Shown: piece by piece, positions 1-6,982 of the stretch | How positions within the stretch are numbered: position 1 is the stretch's first letter | Layout: each line of letters starts with the position of its first letter | Assembly (NCBI GenBank): GCA_964407925.1 | Contig: CAYOXM010000029.1 | Span: 1 to 13,706, forward strand | Length of the DNA: 13,706 bases | Source of the DNA: CAYOXM01 sp964407925 | GTDB lineage: Bacteria > Patescibacteriota > Patescibacteriia > SG8-24 | Reading direction: 5' to 3' | Program-made: the position numbers and the translations under genes | Notes under the pieces: generated by a model | What the model saw: the letters and a program-made list of their open reading frames with translations, nothing else | Databases searched by the model: none | What the model was told of the DNA's origin: nothing

Positions 1-1335
1 ATCGCCGGCGCGTATTGGCGCGGCGACCAGGCGAACAAGCAGCTGCAGCGCGTCTACGGCCTCGCTTTCGCGACGAAGGAGGACTTGGCGAACTACCTCG
101 CCATGATGGAAGAGGCGGAGAAACGCGACCACCGCAAGCTCGGCGCCGAGCTCGACCTCTTCGTGTTTTCCGACCTCGTCGGTCCGGGCCTGCCGCTCTT
201 CACGCCGCGCGGCCAGTTCATCCGCGCCGCGCTCGACGGCTACGTTTGGGAGATGCGCTCCGCCAAGGGCTACGAGCGCGTCGAGATTCCGCACATCACG
301 AAGAAGGACCTGTACGAGAAGAGCGGGCACTGGGCGAAGTACAAGGACGACCTCTTCAAGTTCACGACGCGCGAAGGGCACGAGTTCGCGATGAAGCCGA
401 TGAACTGCCCGCACCACACGCAGATCTACAACCGCCGCCAATGGAGCTATCGCGACCTTCCGCAGCGGTACGCCAATTCGACGATGTGCTACCGCGACGA
501 GCAGACGGGCGAGCTCTCCGGACTCTCCCGCGTCCGCGCCTTCACGCAGGACGACGCGCACGTCTTCTGCCGGATGGATCAGGTGAAGAAGGAGACGCTC
601 ATCATTTGGGACATCATCCATAAGTTCTACGGCGTGTTCGGTCTGAAGCTTTCGCTCCGCCTGTCGCTGCACGACCCGAAGCATCCCGAGAAATACCTCG
701 GCGACAAGGCGTTGTGGGCGAAGGCCGAGGGCGCGCTCCGCGAAGTCGCGAACGCCAAGAAAGTGAAGTTCGTCGAGGCTCCGGGCGAAGCGGCCTTCTA
801 CGGCCCCAAGCTCGACTTCATGGCCGTCGACTCCATCGGCCGGTCGTGGCAGGTGGCGACCATCCAGCTCGACATGGTCATGCCGGAGCGGTTCGACCTG
901 ACCTGCGTGAACGATAAGGGCGAGAAGGAACGCATCGTGATGATCCATGCCGCCATCATGGGTTCGATCGACCGCTTCATGTCGGTGCTCATCGAGCACG
1001 TCGGGGGCGCGTTCCCGGCCTGGCTCGCGCCGACGCAGGTGCAGATCATCCCGGTCGGCAAGGATCACTGGAATGTCGCGAAGAAGTTGAACGACCTGCT
1101 CGCCGCCGAGGGCATCCGCACCGCTTGGGACGAACTGCGCGAGACGGTCGGCTACAAGATACGCAAGTCCGAAAAGATGAAGATCCCGTATATGCTCGTC
1201 ATCGGCGACAAGGAGAAGTCGCTCAAGACCGTGAACGTCCGCATCCGCGGCAAGAAGACGGAGAAGCGGATGACGCTCAAGCAGTTCGTGACGTACGTGA
1301 AGGAGAACGCGGCGAAGAAGAAGTTGGCGCCGTAA
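1..1335 (+). CDS. thrS: Threonine--tRNA ligase, C-terminal part (5' end outside window)
   Basis: This cytoplasmic enzyme charges tRNA-Thr with threonine. The reading frame is open from base 1, and the first residues (AYWRGDQANKQLQR) already match the family, so the gene starts upstream; the TTG at 85 is only an internal Leu codon. The visible 444 residues hold the class II catalytic core: the Zn-site Cys in MNCPHH (TGC at 406-408), motif 2 (RDEQTGELSGLSRVRAFTQ), the catalytic His in MIHAAIMGS, motif 3 around SIDRF, and then the anticodon-binding domain beginning near APTQVQIIPVG. The N-terminal TGS and editing domains are missing only because of the window edge. The residue after the motif 3 His is Ala, where the E. 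coli enzyme has Arg. Ends at TAA and is followed by two hairpins. The next gene converges on it from the other strand. Confidence 0.97.
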   Translation: MAGAYWRGDQANKQLQRVYGLAFATKEDLANYLAMMEEAEKRDHRKLGAELDLFVFSDLVGPGLPLFTPRGQFIRAALDGYVWEMRSAKGYERVEIPHITKKDLYEKSGHWAKYKDDLFKFTTREGHEFAMKPMNCPHHTQIYNRRQWSYRDLPQRYANSTMCYRDEQTGELSGLSRVRAFTQDDAHVFCRMDQVKKETLIIWDIIHKFYGVFGLKLSLRLSLHDPKHPEKYLGDKALWAKAEGALREVANAKKVKFVEAPGEAAFYGPKLDFMAVDSIGRSWQVATIQLDMVMPERFDLTCVNDKGEKERIVMIHAAIMGSIDRFMSVLIEHVGGAFPAWLAPTQVQIIPVGKDHWNVAKKLNDLLAAEGIRTAWDELRETVGYKIRKSEKMKIPYMLVIGDKEKSLKTVNVRIRGKKTEKRMTLKQFVTYVKENAAKKKLAP

Positions 1336-1348
1336 TGCGCGAACGCGA

Positions 1349-1399
1349 GGGTCCGCCTTCCGTGACCTGCGAAAACGGTCACGGCAAGGCGGACCCTTT
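1349..1399 (+). terminator. Long hairpin after thrS, probable terminator
   Basis: The arms 1349-1367 and 1377-1396 are complementary over about 19 bp with a single bulged base, the loop is 9 nt, and only three T follow. The stem is strong but the U-tract is short. It sits 13 nt after the thrS stop codon. Confidence 0.65.
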
Positions 1400-1442
1400 G
1401 CGATCGCGGTGGTGTGCCGCGTTCAGGTGGGGGATGGGATAG

Positions 1443-1470
1443 CGAAAACCGCCTCGAATGGCGGTTTTCG
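1443..1470. terminator. Bidirectional terminator between convergent genes
   Basis: A perfect 11-bp stem (1443-1453 with 1460-1470) has a 6-nt loop. Each strand carries four A in one arm and four T in the other. It lies between the ends of thrS (+) and the coiled-coil gene (-), so it could stop transcription from both sides. Confidence 0.7.
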
Positions 1471-1490
1471 GTCACGCTCTCTGATATCTT

Positions 1491-2579
1491 TTATGGTTTG
1501 CGGCGTTCGCCCTTGAGCTTCATCGCCTGGGCGACCTGTTCGGGCCGGTTGAGGCGGTTTTCGGTCTCATTGAGTTCCTCTTGACGTTCGGAGTAGCGAT
1601 CGCGGAGGCGTCGGTAGTCCTCAAGTGCGGCGTTCTTCATGCTCTCCTTCTTGCTGAACAGTCCGCCGAAGAAGCTCTTCAGCGATTCCCATCCGCTCGA
1701 TGCGCGTTTCGTCATCTCCGCGTCGGCATCCTGGATGCCGAATTCGCGGTGCAGGCGCCGTTCGGCGGCCGTGACGGCGTTCTGGAGCCCGGGAAGTTCA
1801 GCGCGGAGCAGCTCCGCACGCTCCTCAAGCAACGACTGGTCTTGCGAGCGTCCCTCGTGCCGGTCCTGACGGCGCTGGCCGAGCCGTTCCGTCTCGGTCG
1901 CCTCGAGCTCCTCGCCGGCCTCGTGGGCGGCGCTGATTTTTTCGCCGCGGGCGAAGAACGCATCCTCGGCGGCCTGTTCGTTCAGTTCCGCGAGGTCGAC
2001 GTCGACGCTCTCGTGCTCCTCGGCGGCTGACGCCATCTTCTTCGGAATTTCCACGTCGACGAGCGTGTCGCGGTTTGCCTCGCGTTCCAGGTTCTCGAAC
2101 GCCGCTTCGAGATCGGCCTTGTGTTCTTCGTAGGTGCGCGGCGGTTCGCCGGCCTTGCGCGGGCCGGGTTTCGCGGCCGGCTTCGCCTTGCGCGATTTCG
2201 GCGCGAGCTTTTCGAGCGGCGGGGCGGACGTCACGATGCCCTCGAGCTCGTCGCGCTTGCGGCCGAGCTCCTCGATGTTGCGGTCGATTTCGGCGTTGAT
2301 CTTTTTCGCCATCGATTCCGAGAGCGCGGAGTTTTTCAGGTTGACCTCCTTCTGTTCGGCCATCTGTTCCATCTTCCGCGTCAGCGCCGCGGCGGATTCG
2401 CCGCCGTCGCGCAGCACCACGCCCGACTCGCGGTCGTTCGTCTCGTTCGCGGGTTCGCTCCTGAGCTCGGACGCGTCGGTCAGCCCCTCCATCTCGACGG
2501 GGGACTCCTCTTTCTTTTTCTTGCCGCGCCGTTTCGGCAGTTCCGGCGGCTTCGCGCGTCCGTGTTCGGCTCGCATCAT
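1491..2579 (-). CDS. Charged coiled-coil protein A (unknown function), paralogue of 2686-4065
   Basis: I do not recognise a named family. The open frame extends up to 2825, but that part crosses the upstream gene's terminator, so I chose the ATG at 2579 (a second ATG follows directly), giving 362 residues. There is no signal peptide or membrane segment. A Lys-rich N-terminus (KRRGKKKKEE, residues 17-26) is followed by heptad-like charged helix at about 66-116, a basic Pro/Ala linker at about 117-148, RDTLVD at 170-175, VDVDLAELNE at 192-201, FFARGEKI at 208-215, another long charged helix at about 245-282, a hydrophobic patch FFGGLFSKK at 303-311 and a final coiled coil. These motifs recur in the neighbouring gene. 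A cytosolic, possibly membrane-touching scaffold is inference. No SD precedes the start. Confidence 0.8.
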   Translation of the reverse strand: MMRAEHGRAKPPELPKRRGKKKKEESPVEMEGLTDASELRSEPANETNDRESGVVLRDGGESAAALTRKMEQMAEQKEVNLKNSALSESMAKKINAEIDRNIEELGRKRDELEGIVTSAPPLEKLAPKSRKAKPAAKPGPRKAGEPPRTYEEHKADLEAAFENLEREANRDTLVDVEIPKKMASAAEEHESVDVDLAELNEQAAEDAFFARGEKISAAHEAGEELEATETERLGQRRQDRHEGRSQDQSLLEERAELLRAELPGLQNAVTAAERRLHREFGIQDADAEMTKRASSGWESLKSFFGGLFSKKESMKNAALEDYRRLRDRYSERQEELNETENRLNRPEQVAQAMKLKGERRKP

Positions 2580-2620
2580 AAGGGTGGCGGTGAGGGCTGT
2601 GGATGTGTGGTTACGAGGGC

Positions 2621-2648
2621 ATTCTAGCACGAACGCCGCAGACGCAAA
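2621..2648 (-). promoter_or_regulatory. Candidate promoter of coiled-coil gene A
   Basis: On the minus strand TTTGCG (2643-2648) and TAGAAT (2621-2626) are 16 nt apart. The -10 box matches the consensus well, the -35 box poorly. It starts right where the upstream gene's terminator stem ends, which would give gene A its own transcript with a leader of about 35 nt. Confidence 0.4.
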
Positions 2649-2674
2649 ACCCGCCCCTGTGCGGGGCGGGTTTT
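2646..2674 (-). terminator. Intrinsic terminator of coiled-coil gene B
   Basis: A perfect 12-bp GC-rich stem (2646-2657 with 2663-2674) has a 5-nt loop and ends in TTTT on the minus strand. It lies 11 nt after the stop codon of the gene ending at 2686. Confidence 0.85.
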
Positions 2675-2685
2675 CGGCCGTGCGA

Positions 2686-4065
2686 TTACTGGCGGCCCTG
2701 GCGGTTTTCCATGGCGATGCGCGCCATTTCCTTCTGCCTGTCGGTAGGGTTGAGCTGCATGTCGAGTTTGGCGAGCTTGTCTGCCATCTCGTTATGCTGG
2801 TCACGGACGCTCTCGTACAGGCCAACGGCGTGGTTCAGCTCGCGGGCCTTCTTATTGAAGAGTCCGCCGAGGAATCCCTTAGCCTTGCCGAAGAAGCCGT
2901 CCTTGGCGCGCTGCGTCATCATTCCGTCGACGTCCTTTACGCCGAGGTCGTTGAGGTACTTCTCGGCACGGGCGAGCTGGCGCTGCATTTCCGGCATCTG
3001 GCTGCGGAGCTTCTCCGCTTCCTGAGCCATCTCCGCGCGCTCGGCGCCGGCGTCGCCGCGCCGTTCCGCGGCGCTGCGGTTCTCGAGCGTCTGGCCCGCG
3101 CGATGGACGGCATCGATGACTTCTCCCTTCTGGAAGAATTCGTCCTCGGCCTTGGTGTCCGCGGGTTCGTCAATGAGTTCTTCCGCCTGGACTTCGATTT
3201 CCGGTTCGTCGACGAGGGTGTCGCGTCGGTCTTCGGCGACGTTTTCCATGCGTCCGGCCATTCCGGCATCGGGGAGCGTGTCGCGTTTGCCCGCCTCCTC
3301 CTCTTTGACGCGCTGCTTTTCAATTTCGAGAAGACCTTGCACGTCGATCGGATCTTCCTGTGCGATCTTATCCATGGCCGCCATCTTTTCGTCCACGCGC
3401 TCGCCCATGGCGGCGATGCGTTTTTCGCGCGCGTCTTCATTGAGTTCCGTAAGGTCGACGTCGACCTCTTCCGGCGTCGCTTCTTTGAGCGGCTCGAGCG
3501 CCGCGTCGATGTCGGCTTCGGTCGCGCCGGCGAGTTCCGCCTTGGCGGCGGCTTCCTTGGCGACGTACTTGTCCTTCATTCCGCCGAGTTCGTTGCGCGC
3601 TTCCTGCCATGCGGCGGTGGCGTCTTCAAGCTGGCGTTCCAGCTTCGCCTTCGCGTCCGGGTTCTTCTCGTTCTTGTAGTCAGCTTCGAGGCCGCGCATG
3701 ATCGCTTCGGCGTCGGCGACGTTGTCCTTCAGCTCGCCGACGCGGTAGGCGTCGATCTGGAAGGCGTTCGCCTCCTTGCCGTACTTGCCGAGGACGGCGT
3801 TGACCTTGTCCTGCAGCGAATCGATTTCCTTGTCGATGGCGCCGGACGCGACCCCGGGCTTCAGCTCAAGGACGTTGCCGGCCTTGGCGAGCTCGTTCTT
3901 CTGGTCGATCATCTTGTCGCGCTTCGCTTCGAGGGCGAGGAGCGCTTCGGCATCCTTCATGAAGTCCGGCATCCCGGGCTCCGCGCCTTCCGCCTCCAGC
4001 TCGTCGGCGACGCTCTCGAGGTCGTGCTTAGGTTTGCGTTCCTTTGACGCTTCGTTAGGCATCAT
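2686..4065 (-). CDS. Charged coiled-coil protein B (unknown function), paralogue of 1491-2579
   Basis: I recognise no named family. From the ATG at 4065 it has 459 residues; an in-frame ATG at 4089 would give 467, and neither has a clear SD. I prefer 4065 because protein A also begins Met-Met, but this is a weak argument. There is no signal peptide or membrane span. Charged helices fill about 40-190 and 345-380. Motifs are VDVDLTELNE at 201-210, RDTLPD at 261-266, RDTLVD at 281-286, FFQKGEVI at 310-317 and the hydrophobic patch GFLGGLFNKK at 397-406, followed by a terminal coiled coil. Protein A has the same elements except that it carries only one RDTLxD and places it before VDVDL. A near-consensus promoter lies upstream and an intrinsic terminator downstream, so the gene looks monocistronic and well expressed. 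Function is unknown. Confidence 0.8.
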   Translation of the reverse strand: MMPNEASKERKPKHDLESVADELEAEGAEPGMPDFMKDAEALLALEAKRDKMIDQKNELAKAGNVLELKPGVASGAIDKEIDSLQDKVNAVLGKYGKEANAFQIDAYRVGELKDNVADAEAIMRGLEADYKNEKNPDAKAKLERQLEDATAAWQEARNELGGMKDKYVAKEAAAKAELAGATEADIDAALEPLKEATPEEVDVDLTELNEDAREKRIAAMGERVDEKMAAMDKIAQEDPIDVQGLLEIEKQRVKEEEAGKRDTLPDAGMAGRMENVAEDRRDTLVDEPEIEVQAEELIDEPADTKAEDEFFQKGEVIDAVHRAGQTLENRSAAERRGDAGAERAEMAQEAEKLRSQMPEMQRQLARAEKYLNDLGVKDVDGMMTQRAKDGFFGKAKGFLGGLFNKKARELNHAVGLYESVRDQHNEMADKLAKLDMQLNPTDRQKEMARIAMENRQGRQ

Positions 4066-4119
4066 AGGGGAGGATTCCCTGCTGCGCATAGGGAAAATCG
4101 ATAGGGTTAATCACCCGTT

Positions 4120-4148
4120 AGCATAGCATTTTTTTGCTCCGTTGTCAA
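4120..4148 (-). promoter_or_regulatory. Sigma-70 type promoter of coiled-coil gene B
   Basis: On the minus strand a perfect TTGACA (4143-4148) is followed after exactly 17 nt by TATGCT (4120-4125). Transcription would start near 4113, giving a leader of about 25 nt to the ATG at 4089 or about 50 nt to the ATG at 4065. It is the best promoter match in the window. Confidence 0.8.
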
Positions 4149-4180
4149 TCATTTTGGACATTTTTTGCCTAAAGAAAGAT

Positions 4181-4207
4181 AAAAAATACCGTGACTGGAT
4201 CACGGTA
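4181..4207 (-). terminator. Intrinsic terminator of the 4212-4604 gene
   Basis: A perfect 7-bp stem (4187-4193 with 4201-4207) and 7-nt loop are followed on the minus strand by six T. It begins 4 nt after the stop codon. Confidence 0.85.
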
Positions 4208-4211
4208 TCCG

Positions 4212-4604
4212 TCACGGTTTCGCTTGGAGAAGCTGGATCAGCGGTTCGACGCGCTCGAGGCCGCTGGCCGTTGTGATTTTGAGGAAGGACCCCGCCTCTC
4301 GGCGGGTATCTTCTTTGACGGCAGCCTTGAACGGCTCCGTCACCACAACGATGTACCCATCATTGTGCCTCATGATCTTTTCGACCTTCGCGACGCCCGT
4401 CAGGTCATCGCCGTTCCTCACGACGCAGGTGAGCGTCTGAAGCCAGGGAAGGGGGAGCAGCGGTCCCGGCGCATGGAGCTCCATCAGGAGGCGGTTGCAG
4501 CGGATGTGCGCTGCGGTGACGGAGAGGATGCGGCCGAAGAGGCGCTGATCTGTTGTCCTGGAGGTGAAAAGGCCGCGGACGTTGCTTTGATTTTTTTCTT
4601 GCAC
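4212..4604 (-). CDS. Small protein of unknown function, 130 residues
   Basis: No family recognised. The frame is open to a TTG at 4634, but the GTG at 4604 follows an SD-like AGGGGG (within 4612-4619) at normal spacing, so I take GTG as the start. The protein is soluble, with no signal peptide. Alternating hydrophobic residues suggest beta strands (LFGRILSVTAAHI, TLTCVVRNGDDLTGVAKVEK and GYIVVVTEPF), followed by a C-terminal helix (LERVEPLIQLLQ). This could be a small beta-barrel, somewhat like PilZ domains, but I do not see the RxxxR or D/NxSxxG motifs that define PilZ. A TTGACA box upstream and a terminator right after the stop make it look like a single-gene transcript. Compact strand pattern, SD and terminator support a real gene. 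Confidence 0.72.
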   Translation of the reverse strand: MQEKNQSNVRGLFTSRTTDQRLFGRILSVTAAHIRCNRLLMELHAPGPLLPLPWLQTLTCVVRNGDDLTGVAKVEKIMRHNDGYIVVVTEPFKAAVKEDTRREAGSFLKITTASGLERVEPLIQLLQAKP

Positions 4605-4639
4605 GGCGGACCCCCTTTCGGGGTGAGGGTTCAATAGCC

Positions 4640-4668
4640 AGCTAGCCAGATTTTAGGCCGTTTGTCAA
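4640..4668 (-). promoter_or_regulatory. Candidate promoter of the 4212-4604 gene
   Basis: On the minus strand a perfect TTGACA (4663-4668) is followed after 17 nt by CTAGCT (4640-4645), which is a poor -10 box. The leader would include a small hairpin (4610-4614 with 4620-4624) that pairs part of the SD region. Confidence 0.4.
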
Positions 4669-4677
4669 GGGTGGCTC

Positions 4678-4874
4678 GGACGCATGCCCTGCGGACACGG
4701 GATAGCCGCTTCTGGCGGCTTCCCTCGCACTCGGAGCGAACGGCTCGCGACTAAAGTCGCGGCCGCTTCGCTCCTGCGCGCGCGGTCCGTCAGGGCGTGC
4801 GTCCTTCGCTGGCGGAGTCGCGGCGGCTTCGCGTCATGCGCCACGGTCGACCGCAGGGGGCAACCTTCGCTGGC
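4678..4874. repeat. Large GC-rich structured intergenic element (nested inverted repeats)
   Basis: This stretch of about 200 nt holds no credible gene. An outer imperfect stem pairs 4678-4695 with 4785-4803. Inside are a hairpin near 4699-4726 (AGCCGC with GCGGCT, flanked by GGGA and TCCC) and a hairpin of about 20 bp near 4735-4777, in which GGAGCGAA pairs with TTCGCTCC and CGCGACT with AGTCGCG. The outer left arm can instead pair with 4851-4862 (CCGCAGGGGGCA). An 11-nt direct repeat, CCTTCGCTGGC, occurs at 4803-4813 and 4864-4874. It lies between the SPFH gene's terminator and the next gene's promoter. Role unknown. Confidence 0.6.
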
Positions 4875-4880
4875 TCAGGT

Positions 4881-4910
4881 AAAGAAAAACCCGCCGCCGA
4901 TGCGGTGGGT
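4881..4910 (-). terminator. Intrinsic terminator of the SPFH gene
   Basis: The arms 4889-4895 and 4904-4910 form a 7-bp stem with one mismatch. On the minus strand it is followed by TTTTTCTTT. It is about 33 nt beyond the stop codon. Confidence 0.75.
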
Positions 4911-4942
4911 CAAGTCGTTCGCGGGAGGAGAGTCGTGACGCC

Positions 4943-6982
4943 TCAGGCCTGCTTCGGGGTGGCGCCGTTGCCGGGGCCTTCCTTACGGGTCGCGGGCGCA
5001 GGTTCGACCGCTGCCGGCGCTGCGGATGCCGCGACCGTCGCGCCGCCGAGCAGTCCGCCGGAGCGGAGGCCCTTGATGAGCGTCGCCGCGAGGCCTTCGG
5101 TGGCACCGCCGCCGCCCGTGACGAGAACGTCCGGGACGAGCCGCGTGTTGCTGCGCGCGATCGCTTCGAGGGCGTTGACGATGGCCGTCGCTTCCTTGCC
5201 GAGCGAGTCGACCTGCTTCTGGTAGCCGGCCGCCTTGGCTTCGCCGATCGCCTTGATCTCTGCGCCCTTGGCTTCGCCGACCTTGTTGAGGTAGTAGGCC
5301 TCGCCATCGGCTTCCTTCTGGCGCGACTGCGCCTGGTTGCCCTTGATGTCGATGCCGACCTTTGATCGCGCGAGGTCTGCCTGCATGTCGGCCGTGCCTT
5401 TCGCCATTTCCATGGCGACGCGCTGGTCCTCGGACTCCTTCTGCTTCTTGAACGTCTCGATTTCCTGGTTGGCGATCTCGCGTTCCGTCAGCACCTTCAC
5501 CAGCTCCTCGGGCAGGATGACGTCCTGGATGTAGACGCCCTTCGTCTCCACCTTGTAGTCCTTGAGCTGTGCGCTGATGTGCTCGTTCGCCTTGGACTGG
5601 ACGTCCTGGCGCTTGGCGATGAAGTCCACGGCCGGCATGCTCTGCAGCTTGTCGCGGAAGTGGTTGCCCACCGCCGCCTGCAGGACCTCGTTGACGAGGT
5701 TGTGCATGGTGCCGACGCTCGAGATGACCTTGGGGGCCATGGCGTCGGGGACGTGGATCTGGACCTGCAGGTCGATCTTGAAGACGAACCCTTCGTTCGA
5801 CTTCGCGACGATCTGCTGGAGGCCCTGATCGAGCGTGTGCGCCTTCGACGTCGCGTCCGCCCAGTTCAGGGTGAGGATCGCCGTCGGGACGAGTTCCGCC
5901 TCGTAGCAACGCGGGTTGAGCGCGTACTTGCCGGTGCGGAGCGGCTCTTGCCAGATGCCGCGGTGGCCCGGCTTCACGATGGAGCCGTGCTTGAACTGCT
6001 CGCCGGACGTGTCCTCGGTCGGCAGGCCGACGTAGGCCTTGATGACCGCGACCTCGCCTTGCTTCACGACGAGCATGCGCACGAAGTCGACCTTCACCAG
6101 GAACGGGTTCAGCGTGTACTCGCCGTAGAGCAGCGGATCGTGCTGAAGCCCGATCTTGCCGCCCGCGTCGAGGAACGCCTGGAAGTCCTGGTAGTTGTTG
6201 TGCTTGTCGTTCTTGGTGCCGAGCACCTTCTCGACGAGCTCCGCGTCCTTGCAGTCGCGGCCTTCCATCTCGGAGATGTCCGTGAAACCGCCCAGGCGGC
6301 AGGCGATGTCGCCCGAGGCGAGCGGGTCGCCTTCGAACGTCGTCACGATGCCGACGATGTCGGTCACCTTGCCGCCCTCCTCCTTCATCGGCTGGATGCG
6401 CACCAGCTTGAGCTGGTCCGGCGTCAGGCCGAAGGCACCGCAGTTGAGCTCTCCCTTGCCGTACCGCCGCAGCTCGGGCGAGACGGGGAGGCCGAACACC
6501 TTCTTCTGCGTGATGACGAGGAAGGCGACGGGATGGAGCGGCAGGAGCGTGCCCGGAGGCAGCACCGGCCGTTGGACGCCCTTCTGCCCCTCGCCGGTCA
6601 GGAACTCTTGGACCTTCGAGAAGTTGCCGAACTCCTTCTTGTACTTCGCCGATTTGGCGCCGTTCGGAAGGGGTTTGCCGACCTGGGCGATGACCACGCC
6701 GATCTCGTCGGACGCGACCTGGACCCACGGGAACTTCTGGACGCCGTAGAGCGGCCAGAACTTGAACCGGAGACCGGGCATGAGGAGCTCGGCCTGATAG
6801 CCCGCCTCGCCGTTGAAGGCGATGGGGTTGTCGTCGGTGAGCTTCTTCGTGGACCACCGCTTGGTGATCAGGCCTACCTCGGTCGGACCGACCGAGTGGA
6901 CGGACTTGAGGACGATGAACGCCAGCGTGAGCGTGGCGAAGATCGCCGCGTACAGCGCCGGGTTCAGCAGAATTTCAGCCAT
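4943..6982 (-). CDS. SPFH/band 7 domain membrane protein, flotillin-like
   Basis: SPFH proteins oligomerise on membranes and form scaffolds or microdomains. The start is the ATG at 6982, which has SD AAGGAG at 6991-6996, 8 nt away; the open frame upstream of it is not coding. The 679 residues comprise one N-terminal membrane segment (about 9-25, LYAAIFATLTLAFIVLKSV begins at 10), a long region of band 7-like repeats (TEVGLITKRW near 34, DEIGVVIAQVG near 92, GEVAVIKAYVG near 309), the SPFH core at about 395-500 (EGFVFKIDLQVQIHVPD), an Ala/Glu/Lys-rich coiled coil at about 500-595 (GEAKGAEIKAIGEAKAAGYQ), and a Gly/Ala/Pro-rich tail. The N-terminal extension of about 300 residues is longer than in ordinary stomatins. 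It is divergent from miaB. I found no convincing promoter; a TTGACT near 7085-7090 lacks a good -10 box. No NfeD partner is seen here. Confidence 0.9.
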   Translation of the reverse strand: MAEILLNPALYAAIFATLTLAFIVLKSVHSVGPTEVGLITKRWSTKKLTDDNPIAFNGEAGYQAELLMPGLRFKFWPLYGVQKFPWVQVASDEIGVVIAQVGKPLPNGAKSAKYKKEFGNFSKVQEFLTGEGQKGVQRPVLPPGTLLPLHPVAFLVITQKKVFGLPVSPELRRYGKGELNCGAFGLTPDQLKLVRIQPMKEEGGKVTDIVGIVTTFEGDPLASGDIACRLGGFTDISEMEGRDCKDAELVEKVLGTKNDKHNNYQDFQAFLDAGGKIGLQHDPLLYGEYTLNPFLVKVDFVRMLVVKQGEVAVIKAYVGLPTEDTSGEQFKHGSIVKPGHRGIWQEPLRTGKYALNPRCYEAELVPTAILTLNWADATSKAHTLDQGLQQIVAKSNEGFVFKIDLQVQIHVPDAMAPKVISSVGTMHNLVNEVLQAAVGNHFRDKLQSMPAVDFIAKRQDVQSKANEHISAQLKDYKVETKGVYIQDVILPEELVKVLTEREIANQEIETFKKQKESEDQRVAMEMAKGTADMQADLARSKVGIDIKGNQAQSRQKEADGEAYYLNKVGEAKGAEIKAIGEAKAAGYQKQVDSLGKEATAIVNALEAIARSNTRLVPDVLVTGGGGATEGLAATLIKGLRSGGLLGGATVAASAAPAAVEPAPATRKEGPGNGATPKQA

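Noticed and set aside
85..87. TTG at 85 as the start of thrS
   Set aside because: Family-typical ThrRS residues are encoded in frame from base 1, so the gene is simply cut by the window.
2580..2825. N-terminal extension of coiled-coil protein A to 2825
   Set aside because: It runs through a terminator and into the upstream gene's coding region, and its translation looks out of frame (Ser/Thr/Arg-rich).
2134..4047. 637-codon open frame on the plus strand
   Set aside because: It is antisense to the two coiled-coil genes and even crosses the terminator between them. High GC and the minus-strand codon bias leave the opposite frame free of stops. The minus-strand genes have promoter, terminators and paralogy.
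4983..6857. Long alternative open frames over the SPFH gene (624 codons on the minus strand, 476 on the plus strand at 5579-7009)
   Set aside because: Their translations are Arg/Gly/Ala-rich shadows. The frame chosen has SPFH motifs and a good SD.
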